NCBI GenBank assembly: GCA_023512835.1
Contig: CM042092.1
Coordinates: 49,438,900-49,502,899 of the forward strand
Origin: Taxillus chinensis
Lineage: Eukaryota > Streptophyta > Magnoliopsida > Santalales > Loranthaceae
Reading direction: 5' to 3'
Length of the DNA: 64,000 nt
Every line of letters begins with the position of its first letter. Positions within the stretch are counted from its first letter, which is position 1. A program made the position numbers and the translations under genes. Positions 20,862-31,139 of this stretch are shown here, in pieces. The notes under the pieces were generated by a model, which did no database searches, was not told the DNA's origin, and saw only the letters and a list, made by a program, of their open reading frames with translations.

Positions 20862-21440
20862 CAATTCAAGCCTATCGTTGCTGTGGGCTATTCATTTTCA
20901 ATTCAAGCCTATCGTTGCTGTGGGCTACCATTTTTCAATTCAAGCCTATCGTTGTTGTGGGCTATCCGTTTTCAATTCAAGCCTATCGTTGCTGTGGGCT
21001 TTCCATTTTCAATTCAAGCCTATCGTTGCAGTGGGCCTTTCATTTTTCCGTTTAAGCCTATCGTTGCTGTGGGCTTTTCCATTTTCACTTTAAGCCTATC
21101 GTTGCTGTGGGCTTTCCCGTTTTCACTTTAAGCCTATCGTTGCTGTGGGCTATCCATTTTCAGTTCAAGCCCATCGTTGCTGTGGGCTATCCGTTTTCAA
21201 TTCAAGACCATCGTTGTTGTGGGCCTTTTTCCATTTTTAATTCGAGCCTATCATTGCTGTGGGCCTTTCAGTTTTCAATTCAAGACCATCATTGTTGTGG
21301 GCCTTTTTCCATTTTTCAATTCGAGCCTATCGTTGCTGTGGGCCTTTCAGTTTTCAATTCAAGACCATCATTGTTGTAGGCCTTTTCTCTTTTTCAGTTC
21401 AAGCTTGTCATTGTTGTAGGCTTTCAATCTTCGGTATCAA
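20862..21440 (+). repeat. 3' UTR tandem array, OgA
   Basis: About fifteen units of ~37-40 bases, core AAGCCTATCGTTGCTGTGGG followed by a variable linker such as CTATCCATTTTCAATTC. Later units diverge (GACCATCATTGTTGTG). The unit length not being a strict multiple of three and the presence of open frames in several phases show that the overlapping ORFs are by-products. Confidence 0.88.
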
Positions 21441-21589
21441 GCAGCCTTAGATGCCTCATCAAGGTATTATCCAAGCACACCGGCCTGTGAAGCCCCTTTT
21501 CCCTCTCGGGGACAAACCCAACCGTCGCACTTCTTCCTCTAGGTAAGTCAGGTAAGTGCTCCAACCCGTCCAAAATGACTCCCCTTTAT

Positions 21590-21634
21590 CTTTGTACGCT
21601 GTTTGTATACAAACAGTGCACAAAGAGGGGCAGC
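21590..21634 (+). other. Palindrome and polypurine tract before OgA 3' LTR
   Basis: A 36-base near-palindrome (21590-21625) centred on TGTTTGTATACAAACA runs directly into the polypurine tract AAAGAGGGGCAGC (21622-21634), which primes plus-strand DNA synthesis. OgB has the same at 44245-44289. Confidence 0.7.
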
Positions 21635-23066
21635 TGTAGGGCCCTATTTTGTCCGGGTTGGACATACTAACCCCATTTGATATACCTTTCTGCCCATGCC
21701 ATATACCTTATTGAACAGGTCCACAATGATCCCATACTTCCAAGGAATGGTCTACCCCAATCGGCACGAGATGGATACAATTGACACGGATGGGGGAGTT
21801 CAAAATTAATGACTTTTTCTACAAGTCCTTGAAGCGCCCCAAGACCAACACCAGGTGATGGAGGATGAAAATTCGAGACCAACGCACTTGACCGAGCTCA
21901 AATCGGACTTAAAATGAAGAAGTTATGGCCAAAACAACTTTCGTTGGAAAAAGCCAAACTTGCCAAAAGATGGTCAATGCCCCTGGTCAAACTGCCCCGC
22001 AAAAGTGATCATGCGAAACTCTTCAAAATGCCTATGTAGGCGAATACGGATCTCCCCAAACAATTCCTGGAAGGTTATCCATTTTTGCATTTTTGGTGGG
22101 GGTAAAAAGGTAATTTAAAAAAAAAAGGGTGTTGTAATATGTAAAGTATAGTAAAAAGAAAGGGAAAACAAAAAAAAAGGGAGAGAGCAGAGGGAGAACA
22201 TGAAAAAAAAAGAGAAAAAAGAGTGATTTTCTTTTTCTTTTGTGGATGTCATAATCACACACTCCACGTTTTTATTTTCATGCATATGTTCCTAAATTGA
22301 CTTTAAGATTTTGGGTTCACAAAACAAAAAAAAAAGGGGGAAAGAAAGAAAGGTTTCCAAAAACAAAAAAAAAACAACAAAAAACGTCTTCATGTTTAAA
22401 AAAAAAAAGAAAAAAAAAAGAAAAGAGAGGAAGAAAATCAAAATTGGTACTTCAATTTCTAAAACAAAAAAAACAACAAACGACAAAACAAACAAAAAAG
22501 GCCAAAATGTTTTTTTTTTACAAAACATAGAAAACAAAAAATGTATGTTTTCTAACCCGAAAAAAAAAAACAAAAACAAAAACGAAAACAAAAAAAAGGG
22601 GGAAATAAAAACCATTTTTTAGGACTTCAATTTCAGAAAGTAAAACCAAAAAAGCCAAAACCAATCCCTAAGATCTCATTCCCCACTTCACACAAAAACC
22701 CAAATTTTTAGGATTTCCTTTAGAAATTTAGGGTAAAGCAATTTTAACCATAAACTTTGACAAATAACTTAGCCAAATATAAATCATAGACTTCTTAGGA
22801 AATTTAGTCTAGTCACAGCAGTATAAATACAAACCTCCTCCTCCTAAATTAGATACCGAAAGGGCGCTGTAGGGGTGCTAATCCTTCCCTACACGTAACC
22901 AACTCCCGAACCCATCTCTGATAACGCAGACCATACACTTAAAACTACTCAAAGTAGAGGGTATCCAACTGTACCCCAAAAACAGTTGGTGGCGACTCTA
23001 AAATTTCTCACCATTGGTTTAGTTTGAGCTCACCCCAAAAGGGCCGGACGAAAACTAGTGATGACA
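21635..23066 (+). repeat. OgA 3' LTR, short form (1,432 bp)
   Basis: Starts TGTAGGGCCC, ends GATGACA. Same short structure as the 5' LTR, so the missing ~1.35 kb block was already absent when the element inserted. Differences from the 5' LTR are scattered substitutions and A-run lengths. TATA at 22822-22829. Confidence 0.9.
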
Positions 23067-23568
23067 CACATATCACCTTTTGCATCTGGGACTGACTCCC
23101 CTCATAGAGGATTGTCAGTTTATCCCAGACAGCTTTTGCTGTCGTGCAGCCCTGGACGTCCGTGAAAGCCTCGGAATCCAAAGATGATGTAACGTAAGCC
23201 AAAGCCTTTTTGCTAGCGCACTGCCAGGCTCTTTCATCGTTGGTAAGTTCGGCATCCGTCTTTGGCCTTCTAACTCAATATTCTCCGATAGTCATCGGAA
23301 TTGGAATCTCCTGATGAAGACAGGGCCACATGAGATGATCATGGCATACCATAAACATCTTCATGCGAGCTTTCAATTGGGAGAAAAGCTCAGGTGTGAA
23401 TTTGGGCGGTTTTGTCAGAGTAAAACCAGAACTCCGTGGTTGAGGAGTGGCGGCAGCAGCAGGTTGAGGTGGGTCGACATTTTCACTGCTGCTTCGATTT
23501 GGGATGGGCTCTTGTGCACCTCCGGAGTTAAGGCGAGTGTTGAATAGCATACTGCTTTCTTCGGCCAT
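23067..23568 (-). pseudogene. CopC copia gag, N-terminal part
   Basis: Minus strand from Met at 23568 (MAEESSMLFNTRLNSGGAQ). Contains SGFTLTKPPKFTPELFSQLK and LAYVTSSLDSEAFTDVQGCT, typical of copia gag of the UBN2 kind. Continues at 6893 after removal of OgA. A stop lies near 23275. The first 5 bases (23067-23071, CACAT) are the right target duplication of OgA. Confidence 0.82.
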
Positions 23569-23616
23569 TGCTGAGAGTGAAAGAGTGGGATCTCTACTTA
23601 GAACAAATAGAACGGG

Positions 23617-23627
23617 CTCTGATACCA
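23617..23627 (-). other. CopC primer binding site, initiator-Met tRNA
   Basis: Minus strand TGGTATCAGAG, the common plant copia primer site, two bases after the LTR (LTR TG at 23630 on plus). Confidence 0.85.
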
Positions 23628-23629
23628 CT

Positions 23630-24748
23630 TGATGGTCCCTTGGAGCCTAGAAGGGGGTGAATAGGCTCTTATCGAAACTCTTTTGATTCTCTTATGACAC
23701 AACACTTATCTAGTTAAGTGATAGAATTACTGCGGAAGACAACCAGATAGTGGAAGTATTTTGTTTTATTATCAAAAGATAAATACAACAAAATAGAAGC
23801 AAGACTCTTTTACACTCTGTTTACAAAAGGATTCACACACTAGCCTATGTTATGTCTTTGAACTCTTGTGCATGCAGAGGGTTGATTCAGGCTCGCTCGC
23901 ACTCTACATTTTCAAATGTACAAGTATGAATATTTATAAAAACATTCCTAAGAGACAACCTTGGAACTTGTAGTTCCGGAATGCGTTCAGCACTAACTAT
24001 TCCTCGATAATCTCTCTGCCTTGACTGCTGTGGTTTGTGGAGATCAAGATCTTGGGTTTGAAGAGTATAAGTGCCTTTGTGAGTTCCCAAGTATAATTAA
24101 AGTTGTGTCCACATATCCGGGTGATCCACGTGTAAGATTCTTCAGGTTCTCAACGAGTTTGTCTTACATCGGGACACCACGAGCTGATAACTTTAAATGG
24201 GGTAAGTTGAAGTAGCATCTTCTTGGTCCGGTGTAATTTTCCTTACTCCGTGTCAGTGGTTGCTTACTCCGTATCTATTTGGTACTAGAATCCTTAGTCC
24301 GTGCTAGCGCTTCCTTACTCCGTGTGAATGAGAATGTCGGAGTGCTTATTCCGTATCAGCGCTTCCTTACTCCGCATGTAAGTTCCTTACTCCGTACGAG
24401 TTTCTTACTCCGTGCGAGTTTAAAGGATTGGATGGCTTACTCTGTACTAGCACATCCTTATTCTGCATGAGTGAGTGGTCCGGATTCCTTACTCCGCATC
24501 TGGTTTCCTTACTCCATGCGAATAAAGACTCGGGTCCTTATTCCGCATCAGTACTTCCTTACTCCGTATGTATGGGGGACTTGGTTATTTACCAAGTGTT
24601 TGACGACACTCACTCTCGTCCGAATCAGGATTATGTATCTTGTCCTTAGCTTTGCTCTTACGAGTGTATCTCCGGATTAATAACATATCTTCTGCAATGA
24701 TTAAAGACAAAACACAAAAGATCTCCAATCAAATTACATAGGGCTTTA
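23630..24748 (-). repeat. CopC 5' LTR, truncated; shared junction with CopB
   Basis: Matches the complete copia LTR at 59808-61023 but stops at about 24748 (plus GGGCTTTATC), where CopB gag begins; the outer ~40 bases with TGTTGGATC are lost. Contains many CCTTACTCCG motifs (24230-24560) and an AT-rich TATA-like stretch (ATTTATAAA near 23930). Confidence 0.8.
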
Positions 24749-26843
24749 TCTTTAGATTTGCTAGAAGAACCCTTTTTGACGAACTGATCTTTATTAATAT
24801 GAACTTGATTACAAAGCCAGCCATCAGATAGACTCCAGCACTCATAGTGATAATGGCCTATTTCTCTACAGATGGAATAGACACTATGATACGGAGCACA
24901 AACAGGGGATACGGGTTTCTTCGGTTTAACAGGTTTTCTACTCTGTTCCCTATGGCCTAATCCTTTATGATTAGGTGGCGCGCTTTTCGCCCTAGATGCG
25001 TCAACCTTAGCCTTTCCTTTATTTCTGGGTACTACAGTTTCAGCTTTAACTGCAGCAGCCTTCCTTTCATTGTTAGGTACGGGCGCTACTACTTCGGGAT
25101 CAACAGTAACAGCCTCTCTTCCACAGTCATAAATTATGGTGCCACCTGAAATGAAACCATCCAACGGTTTAGATGTACTAACAGAATAAAGATTGGTTAG
25201 TTTGAGAATATAGTCCGAGGGACACTCAGTAGCTTGTGTGGAAGTTGATGGTTCGGAGCGAAGGCGAGGTTTAACTCGGATATCATCCGGATCAGTCCTA
25301 AATGTAGAGGCTATTTCCCTTGATTTTAGCCACTTACAATTTATTTCTTTCTCATTTTCAAGTTCATTCTCAAGTCTTTTAAGATTAACAGTTAGGCCAT
25401 TAAGGTTGGTATTTAACAAATGATTTTCAGCTCTAAGATCATGATACCAAGCCTCTTTACTCTTAAAGTCAGTTATGTCTTTTTCAAGTTTAGAAACAGT
25501 GAATTCAAGACGCTTAGCTTAACCACTCATATCCTGGTACATTTGAGTAATTATTAATCTCTCATTCTTTTCATGATCACGTTTAGCAGTAAGAGATTCT
25601 AATCTACTCATTAGCTCAGAGATAGAAGGCACCTCAGTATTTGCCATGAGGCAGACGTTTGACTTTTCGGTTGGCTCATCATTAGAGGATTCCTCCTCCT
25701 CTTCTGAGCCATTGACGTACTTTGAGACGAACGCCTTCCTCTCGTTCTTGCTGTTTTCTGAGGTGAAGCGTTGGGGTTTAACCTTGTCACTTTTATTGGC
25801 CGTCTTTGATTTGGATTTACAATCCTTGGCTCAGTGACCAGGTTTCCCACGGTTGTAGCAGACTTGGGAAGTAGACTCTGATCGCTCCTTCCTTCTGGAT
25901 GATGAGGAGGGGCCTCTCTTGAATCCTTTTCTGCTTTCCCTTAGAAAACGTTCAAAGGATTTGACTAGAAGGGCTATTTCTTCTTCAGCGTCAGAGTTAG
26001 AGTTCTCTGACTCTTCCGTATCATCCTCGTGCTGTATGCTCAGACATTCCGTAGCTTTGAAAGCTACCCCCATTTCTTTCCGAGCTATTTTCTCATCTCG
26101 GTCAGTGTATTTGAACCTGACCTCATGAGTCCATAGCTCTCTGTATAGTTCTTTAAGGGGAGCATACTGTCAGTTCTTGTTAGCCTGCATCTGGAGCTGC
26201 TTGGAGTAATAGCGATCCGGCAAGGAGTGGAAAAACTTGTCATTGACTTGAAAGCGAGTGTAATGCTCATTGACAGTCTCTCGAGGGATTTGCCAGGTTT
26301 GTGAGTGAAGCTCTCAAAGTTCTGCCTGAAAGCACAGATAATGTTCTGCATTTGGGACTGACTTCCCTCATAGAGGATTGTCAATTTATCACAGACAGCT
26401 TTCACTGTCGTGCAGCCCTGGACGTCCGTGAAAGCTTCGGAGTCCAAAGACGATATTACGTAAGCCAGAGGCTTTTCGCTACTGTACTTCCAGGCTCTTT
26501 TCTCGTTGGTGAGTTCAGAATCAGTCTTTCGCCTTCTTACTCCATTTTCTCCGATGGTTAACGGAGTAGGTAGCTCCTGATGAAGACACGGCCATATGAG
26601 ATGATCGTGACATATCATGAACATTCTCATGCGAGCTTTCCACTGGGAGAAAAGCTCAGGTGTGAATTTTGGCAGTTTAGTCAGAACGAAGCCAGAACTC
26701 CATTGTTGAGGAGCAGCGGGAGCAGTGGGGTGAGCACTTGTGCTTGGATCGATGTTTTTGCTGCTATTGTGGTTAGGGAGGGGCTATTGTGCACCTCCGG
26801 AGTTAAGTTGAGTATTGAACAGCATGCTGCTTTCTTTTGCCAT
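24749..26843 (-). pseudogene. CopB copia gag
   Basis: Start Met at 26843 (MAKESSMLFNTQ). Order: UBN2-type gag core; acidic stretch; knuckle CYNRGKPGH at about 25831-25860, where the second Cys is Arg; coiled coil (LMSRLESLTAKRDHEKNERL, then LKRLENELENEKEINCKWLK); SISGGTI-type segment; basic linker; a second zinc-knuckle-like ICREIGHYHYEC (~24860-24890). Two knuckles and a long coiled coil suggest the SIRE/Maximus lineage. Frame broken by several stops. Pol is absent: gag runs straight into LTR sequence at 24748. Confidence 0.8.
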
Positions 26844-26892
26844 TGTTAAGAGAGAGAAAGAGTGGGATCTCTACTTTAAGCAGGTAGACGTC

Positions 26893-26903
26893 CTCTGATA
26901 CCA
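26893..26903 (-). other. CopB primer binding site, initiator-Met tRNA
   Basis: Minus strand TGGTATCAGAG, two bases from the LTR end (plus TG at 26906). Confidence 0.85.
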
Positions 26904-26905
26904 CT

Positions 26906-27312
26906 TGTTAGTCCCTGGGAGCCTAGAAGGGGGTGAATAGGCTCTAATCGAAAACTCTTTTTCGTCTCTGACACAACACTTGTCGGGTTAAAAGATAGAA
27001 TCAGTGTGGAAGATAATCAGATAGTGGAAATATTCTGTTTTATTATCAAAAGATAATTATAACAAAATATAGAAGATTAAAGATGATGAAACTTTTCGAT
27101 TTACTGAAAACTCTCTAGTACTCTGTTTTACAGTTACTCTTACACTAGCCAAAATAATCACTAAGAGCTCTTTGTACATGTACGTGTGTATATGAAAATA
27201 TACAAGTCTTGATATATATAGACATCCCTTGGAGACAATGTTGGAACATGTTTCTTTTGAGCACTGTGTAGCACTGAATTTTTCTCGGAAATATCCCTTC
27301 CTTAATTGTTGC
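26906..27312 (-). repeat. CopB 5' LTR, truncated
   Basis: Plus strand begins TGTTAGTCCCTGGGAGCC and aligns with the first ~400 bases of the LTRs at 23630 and 59808. Minus-strand TATA candidate CTATATATA near 27212-27222. Cut at about 27312 by OgC LTR sequence; a deletion joined two broken LTRs. Confidence 0.75.
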
Positions 27313-28085
27313 AGATGTGTCGGCAGGTCAAGGGGTTGTAGGTCGTGTGTCGAAGACATCGCAAGTCCTGGCGTCGTAAGTCTCGAGGCGTCGCATCTTC
27401 ACAAGGTTCGAAAGTCCGAAGGGGCGAGTCGTAGGTCGGAGTGTCGGCAGCGAGGCTTCGAGGCTTCGAATCCTCGAGGCTTCGAGGCTTCGATGCTTCG
27501 AGGCTTCAAGGTTTCGAGGCTTTGATGCTTCGGGGCTTCGAAGGTCAATGGGTCGAAGTGTCGGCAGGTCAACGGTCAACGGTCAATGGTCAACCTTAAA
27601 CTTTTAATTACCTTTTTACCCTTACCCATAATGCAAAAATGGACGACCTTTTAGGGATTGTTTGGGAAGACCCATATTCGTCTACATAGACATTTTAGAG
27701 AATTCCGCATGATCACTTTTTCGGGCAGTTTGACCAGGGGCATTGACCGTCTTTTGGCAAGTTTGACTTTTTCCAACGAAAGTTGTTTTGGCCATAACTT
27801 CTTCATTTTAAATCAGAATAGAGCTCGGTCAAGTGCGTTATTCTCCAAATTTCTTCCTCTATCCCTTGATTTTGGTCTTGGTGCGCTTCAAAGACTTGTA
27901 GCAGAAGTCATTAATTTTGGACTCCCCCGTCCGTGTCAATTGTATCCATCTCGTGCAAATTGGGATAAACCATTCCTTGGAAGTATGGGATCATTGTGGA
28001 CATGTTCAACAAGGTATATGGCATGGGCAGAAAGGTATATCAAATGGGGTTAGTATGTCCAACCCGGACAAAATGGGGTCCAACA
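27313..28085 (-). repeat. OgC 3' LTR, truncated long form
   Basis: Minus strand begins TGTTGGACCCC at 28085. It contains the CGAAGCC-type minisatellite (27390-27560), so it is the long LTR form of OgB. Ends within the post-minisatellite part where it meets the CopB LTR. Confidence 0.82.
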
Positions 28086-28101
28086 GTTGCCCCTCTTTGT
28101 G
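28086..28101 (-). other. OgC polypurine tract
   Basis: Minus strand CACAAAGAGGGGCAAC directly before the LTR start at 28085. The palindrome upstream (28102-28125) is decayed compared with OgA and OgB. Confidence 0.65.
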
Positions 28102-28299
28102 TTCTATTTTTATACAAACAACGGACAAAGATAAAAGGGAGTCATTTTGGACGGGTTGGAGCACTTACCTGACTTACCTAGAGGAAGAAGTGCGATAGTT
28201 GGGTCCATCCCTGAGAGGGAAAAGGGCTTCATAGGTCGGTGGACTTGGATAATACTTTGATGCGGCGTCTGAGGCTGCCTACGATGTAAAGATATGGGA

Positions 28300-29130
28300 G
28301 ATTGAAAGCCTACAACAATGACAGGCTTGAACTGGAAAAAGAGAGCCTTCGGCAACGATAGACTTTGGTTAAAAAATGAAAAGCCCGCAGCAATGATAGG
28401 CTTGAACTAAAAAGTGAAAAGGCCCACAAAAATGGTGGGCGTGAACTAAAAATTGAAAGGCCCACAACAACGATAGGCTCGAATTGAAAATGGATAGCCC
28501 ACAACAACGATAGGCTTGAATTGAAAATGGATAGCCCACAACAACGATAGGCTTGAACTGAAAAATGTAAAAGGCCCACAATAATGATGGGCGTGAACTA
28601 AAAATTGAAAGGCCCACAGCAACGATAGGCTCGAATTGAAAATGGATAGCCCACAACAACGATAAGCTTGAATTGAAAATGGATAGCTCACAGCAATGAT
28701 AGGCATTGAATTGAAAATGGATAGCCCACAACAACGATAGGCTTGAATTGAAAATGGATAGCCCACAGCAACGATAGGCTTTGAATTGAAAATGGATAGC
28801 CCACAGCAACGATAGGCTTGAATTGAAAACAGAAAAGCCCACAGCAACGATAGGCGTAAACTGAAAATGGAAAAGCCCACAGCAACGATAGGCATAGACT
28901 GAAAAATGGAAAGGCCACAGCAACGATAGGCTTGAATTGAAAATGGATAGCCCACAGCAACGATAGGCTTTGAATTGAAAATGGATAAGCCCACATCAAT
29001 GATAGGCTAAAATTGAAAATGGAAAAGCCTACAGCAACGATAGGCTGAAATTGACAATAGGAAGGCCCACAACAACGATAGGCTTGAATTGGAAAAGAAA
29101 ATGCCCACAGCAACGATAGGCTTAAACTGG
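28300..29130 (-). repeat. 3' UTR tandem array, OgC
   Basis: About twenty-one units of ~37-40 bases with the same core as 20862-21440 on the opposite strand (plus: CCCACAGCAACGATAGGCTT). It is the longest of the three arrays, so copy number varies between elements. Confidence 0.88.
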
Positions 29131-30304
29131 AAAGACTTGTTGGAGACATCAATTGGTAATGGGGAAATGCTTTAAGGAATTGGTGAGTTTGGGAAGTAAC
29201 CCAATTTGGGCTCCCTCTACGAGTTCACTCAAGGAGATCGCTCTACGAGGTGACCCAAAAAAGGGGAAAAAGTTTGTCAAGTGCCAAAAGGAAGTATTTA
29301 GAGCTTGGGGAAAATTGCAAAGAAAGAGTTGCGGAATTGAACAAAGAAAGCTAGGATAGCTGGGTGAGAAGCTTGCTGAGTATGAGCTCGGATCTTTAGA
29401 GGCGGCAACATTCCTGAAATTACAGAGTATGCTGAATGTATGCAAATGATGCATGGAATGCAATGTGATGTATGCGGGGATGCATGGTGACATGTATGGC
29501 TAATGACCCAATATGAGCTGAGGGTTTGTCTCCCTGCTGCTGGAGAGTTTAGATGACATCCAACTTGTTGGGGACTTTTTGTCTCTCGGGCTGGGGAGAC
29601 CTTTCTATCTTTGCTGGGGGACTCCTTCTTTTATGGATGAAGGGTTTGTTTGACTTAGTTTCACTCCATTGAGGAGCTTAACTTGAGAGCTTCTCTAGGA
29701 TAGTGGTATCCCGTGGAGATATGGGTACTCTGAGTTGGGGGATTAACTTGTTTGAGGATTTTGGGCTTGGCCCTACTCATAAGGCAATGCTAAAAGAGCC
29801 TACTGGGATTCAAGATATTCTAATTAAATGCGAAATGAAGAGCATGTAACATGATTAAAGAGATAAAAAGGGATTTTTGCTGGTTTAATTCCACAAAACA
29901 TATTTATATCATAAAAAGTGTCCTATTGTTATAATCTGATAAACAGAATCACAAGTCTTTAAAAGTATAATGTACAAATTTGATTCGAATGTGCCGCAGG
30001 TTTGACCAAGTCTTCCACTGTTTGCAGCCGCTGTTTTTGGATGGTGTTGTCTCTACTATGTGCAAAGGACCCTATTTGTTGTGGTCCTGATCCTTTCAGA
30101 TTCTGACTGATTAATTTCACCCTTCAAGATTTATTGTTGGCTTTGTATTTTACCCTTGGTGCCCTTTCAGGTTTTCACCAAGTCCGCCCTTGTTTTCTTT
30201 TTTTGTCTTTTGTTAGAGCTTTGTATTTTACCCTTGGTGCCCTTTTGGGTTTTCACCAAGTCCGCTCATTACAGGAATGAGAATCTTGTTGGGAGGTATG
30301 AGAG
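29131..30304 (-). other. OgC 3' UTR
   Basis: Homologous to 19648-20860 in reverse. Includes the two-fold GGTTTTCACCAAGTCCGC repeat (30170-30265). No gene. Confidence 0.65.
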
Positions 30305-31139
30305 TTAAGTATAAAACTTTTTGACGGCGTCACTATTCACTGGATTAGGAAGCTCATCTCCGTCCATTTTGGCAAGGATCAATGCGCCTCCTGAGAATGC
30401 TTTTTTCACAACATATGGGCCTTCATAATTGGGAGTCCACTTGCCTCTATGGTCGTGTTGAATTGGCAAGATCTTTTTGAGGACAAGATCACCCTCTTGA
30501 AAGCTCCTGGGCTTCACCTTTTTATTGTAACTGTTCATCATTCTCTGTTGATATAGTTGTCCTCTGCAAACTGCTGCCAAGCGCTCGCCTTCAATTAAAT
30601 TCAACTGCTCATAACGACTTTGGACCAATTCTGCTTCTTCGAGATGAGTATCCTTAAGTACTCGGAGGGAAGGTATCTCCACTTTGACCGATAGAACTGC
30701 TTCCATGCCATAGACCAAAGAAAATGGAGTTGCCCCAGTCGATGTACGCACTGAGGTACGATAAGCATGCAAGGCATAAGGTAGCTTCTCGTGCCAATCT
30801 TTGTACATTTCAGTCATCTTTCTGATAATGTTCTTGATGTTCTTGTTGGCTGCCTCGACTGCTCCAATCATCTTTGGGCGATAGGGTGTCGAGTTTGTGG
30901 TGTTGAATTTTGTTTGTTTCACACAACCTCCCCATCATCCGGCTGTTCAAATTGGCAACATTGTCCGTTATGATCTGCTCGGGAAGCCCATATCGGCATA
31001 TGATGTTGTTCCGCATCAATCGAAGTACCACAGCCTGTGTGACATTAGCATATGATGCTGCTTCTACCCACTTGGTGAAGTAATCAATGGCTACCAAAAT
31101 GAAACGATGACCATTAGAAGCTTTTGGAGATATTGGTCC
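30305..31139 (-). pseudogene. OgC integrase, C-terminal two thirds
   Basis: Minus strand, stop at 30305. Shows IITDNVANLNS (second catalytic Asp, ~30960), GAVEAANKNIKN (catalytic Glu, ~30860), TGATPFSLVYGMEAVL and the C-terminal LVLKKILPIQHDHRGKWTPN. One frameshift near 30915 separates Asp and Glu parts. OgB interrupts it right after the first catalytic region (WGIDVIGPIS). Confidence 0.85.
31135..31139 (+). repeat. Target site duplication of OgB, left copy
   Basis: GGTCC, repeated exactly at 47204-47208. Confidence 0.93.

Larger units (their letters stand above)
6894..23066 (+). mobile_element. OgA: Ogre/Tat-like Ty3/gypsy element
   Basis: Near-complete plus-strand element: LTR 6894-8347, primer site 8350-8367, ORF1, gag-pro, intron, pol with two RNases H and integrase, repeat-rich 3' UTR, polypurine tract, LTR 21635-23066. 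ORF1 before gag, archaeal-type RNase H and a pro/RT intron are marks of Tat-lineage Ogre elements. About 14.35 kb without the 1,824 bp added by the nested solo LTR and its duplicated target. LTRs differ from each other at only a low percentage of bases by eye, so it is fairly young, but its genes carry stops and frameshifts. Confidence 0.9.
27313..31139 (-). mobile_element. OgC, 3' part: LTR, 3' UTR and integrase end
   Basis: Minus-strand Ogre-like element. This part runs from the middle of integrase (31139) to the truncated 3' LTR. It continues at 47204 after OgB. The joined sequence across OgB matches OgA base for base around GATATTGGTCCGATAACG. Confidence 0.9.

Noticed and set aside
20862..21440. 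CRISPR-like array of ~21-base repeats with ~17-base spacers
   Set aside because: The 'spacers' are themselves near-identical, so it is a plain tandem repeat of a retrotransposon 3' UTR.
20839..21450. Overlapping plus-strand ORFs with repeated ISFSIQAYRCCG-type protein
   Set aside because: They are translations of the 3' UTR tandem array in several frames; no start context, no conservation as protein, same in reverse at 28310-29152 and at 43445-44136.
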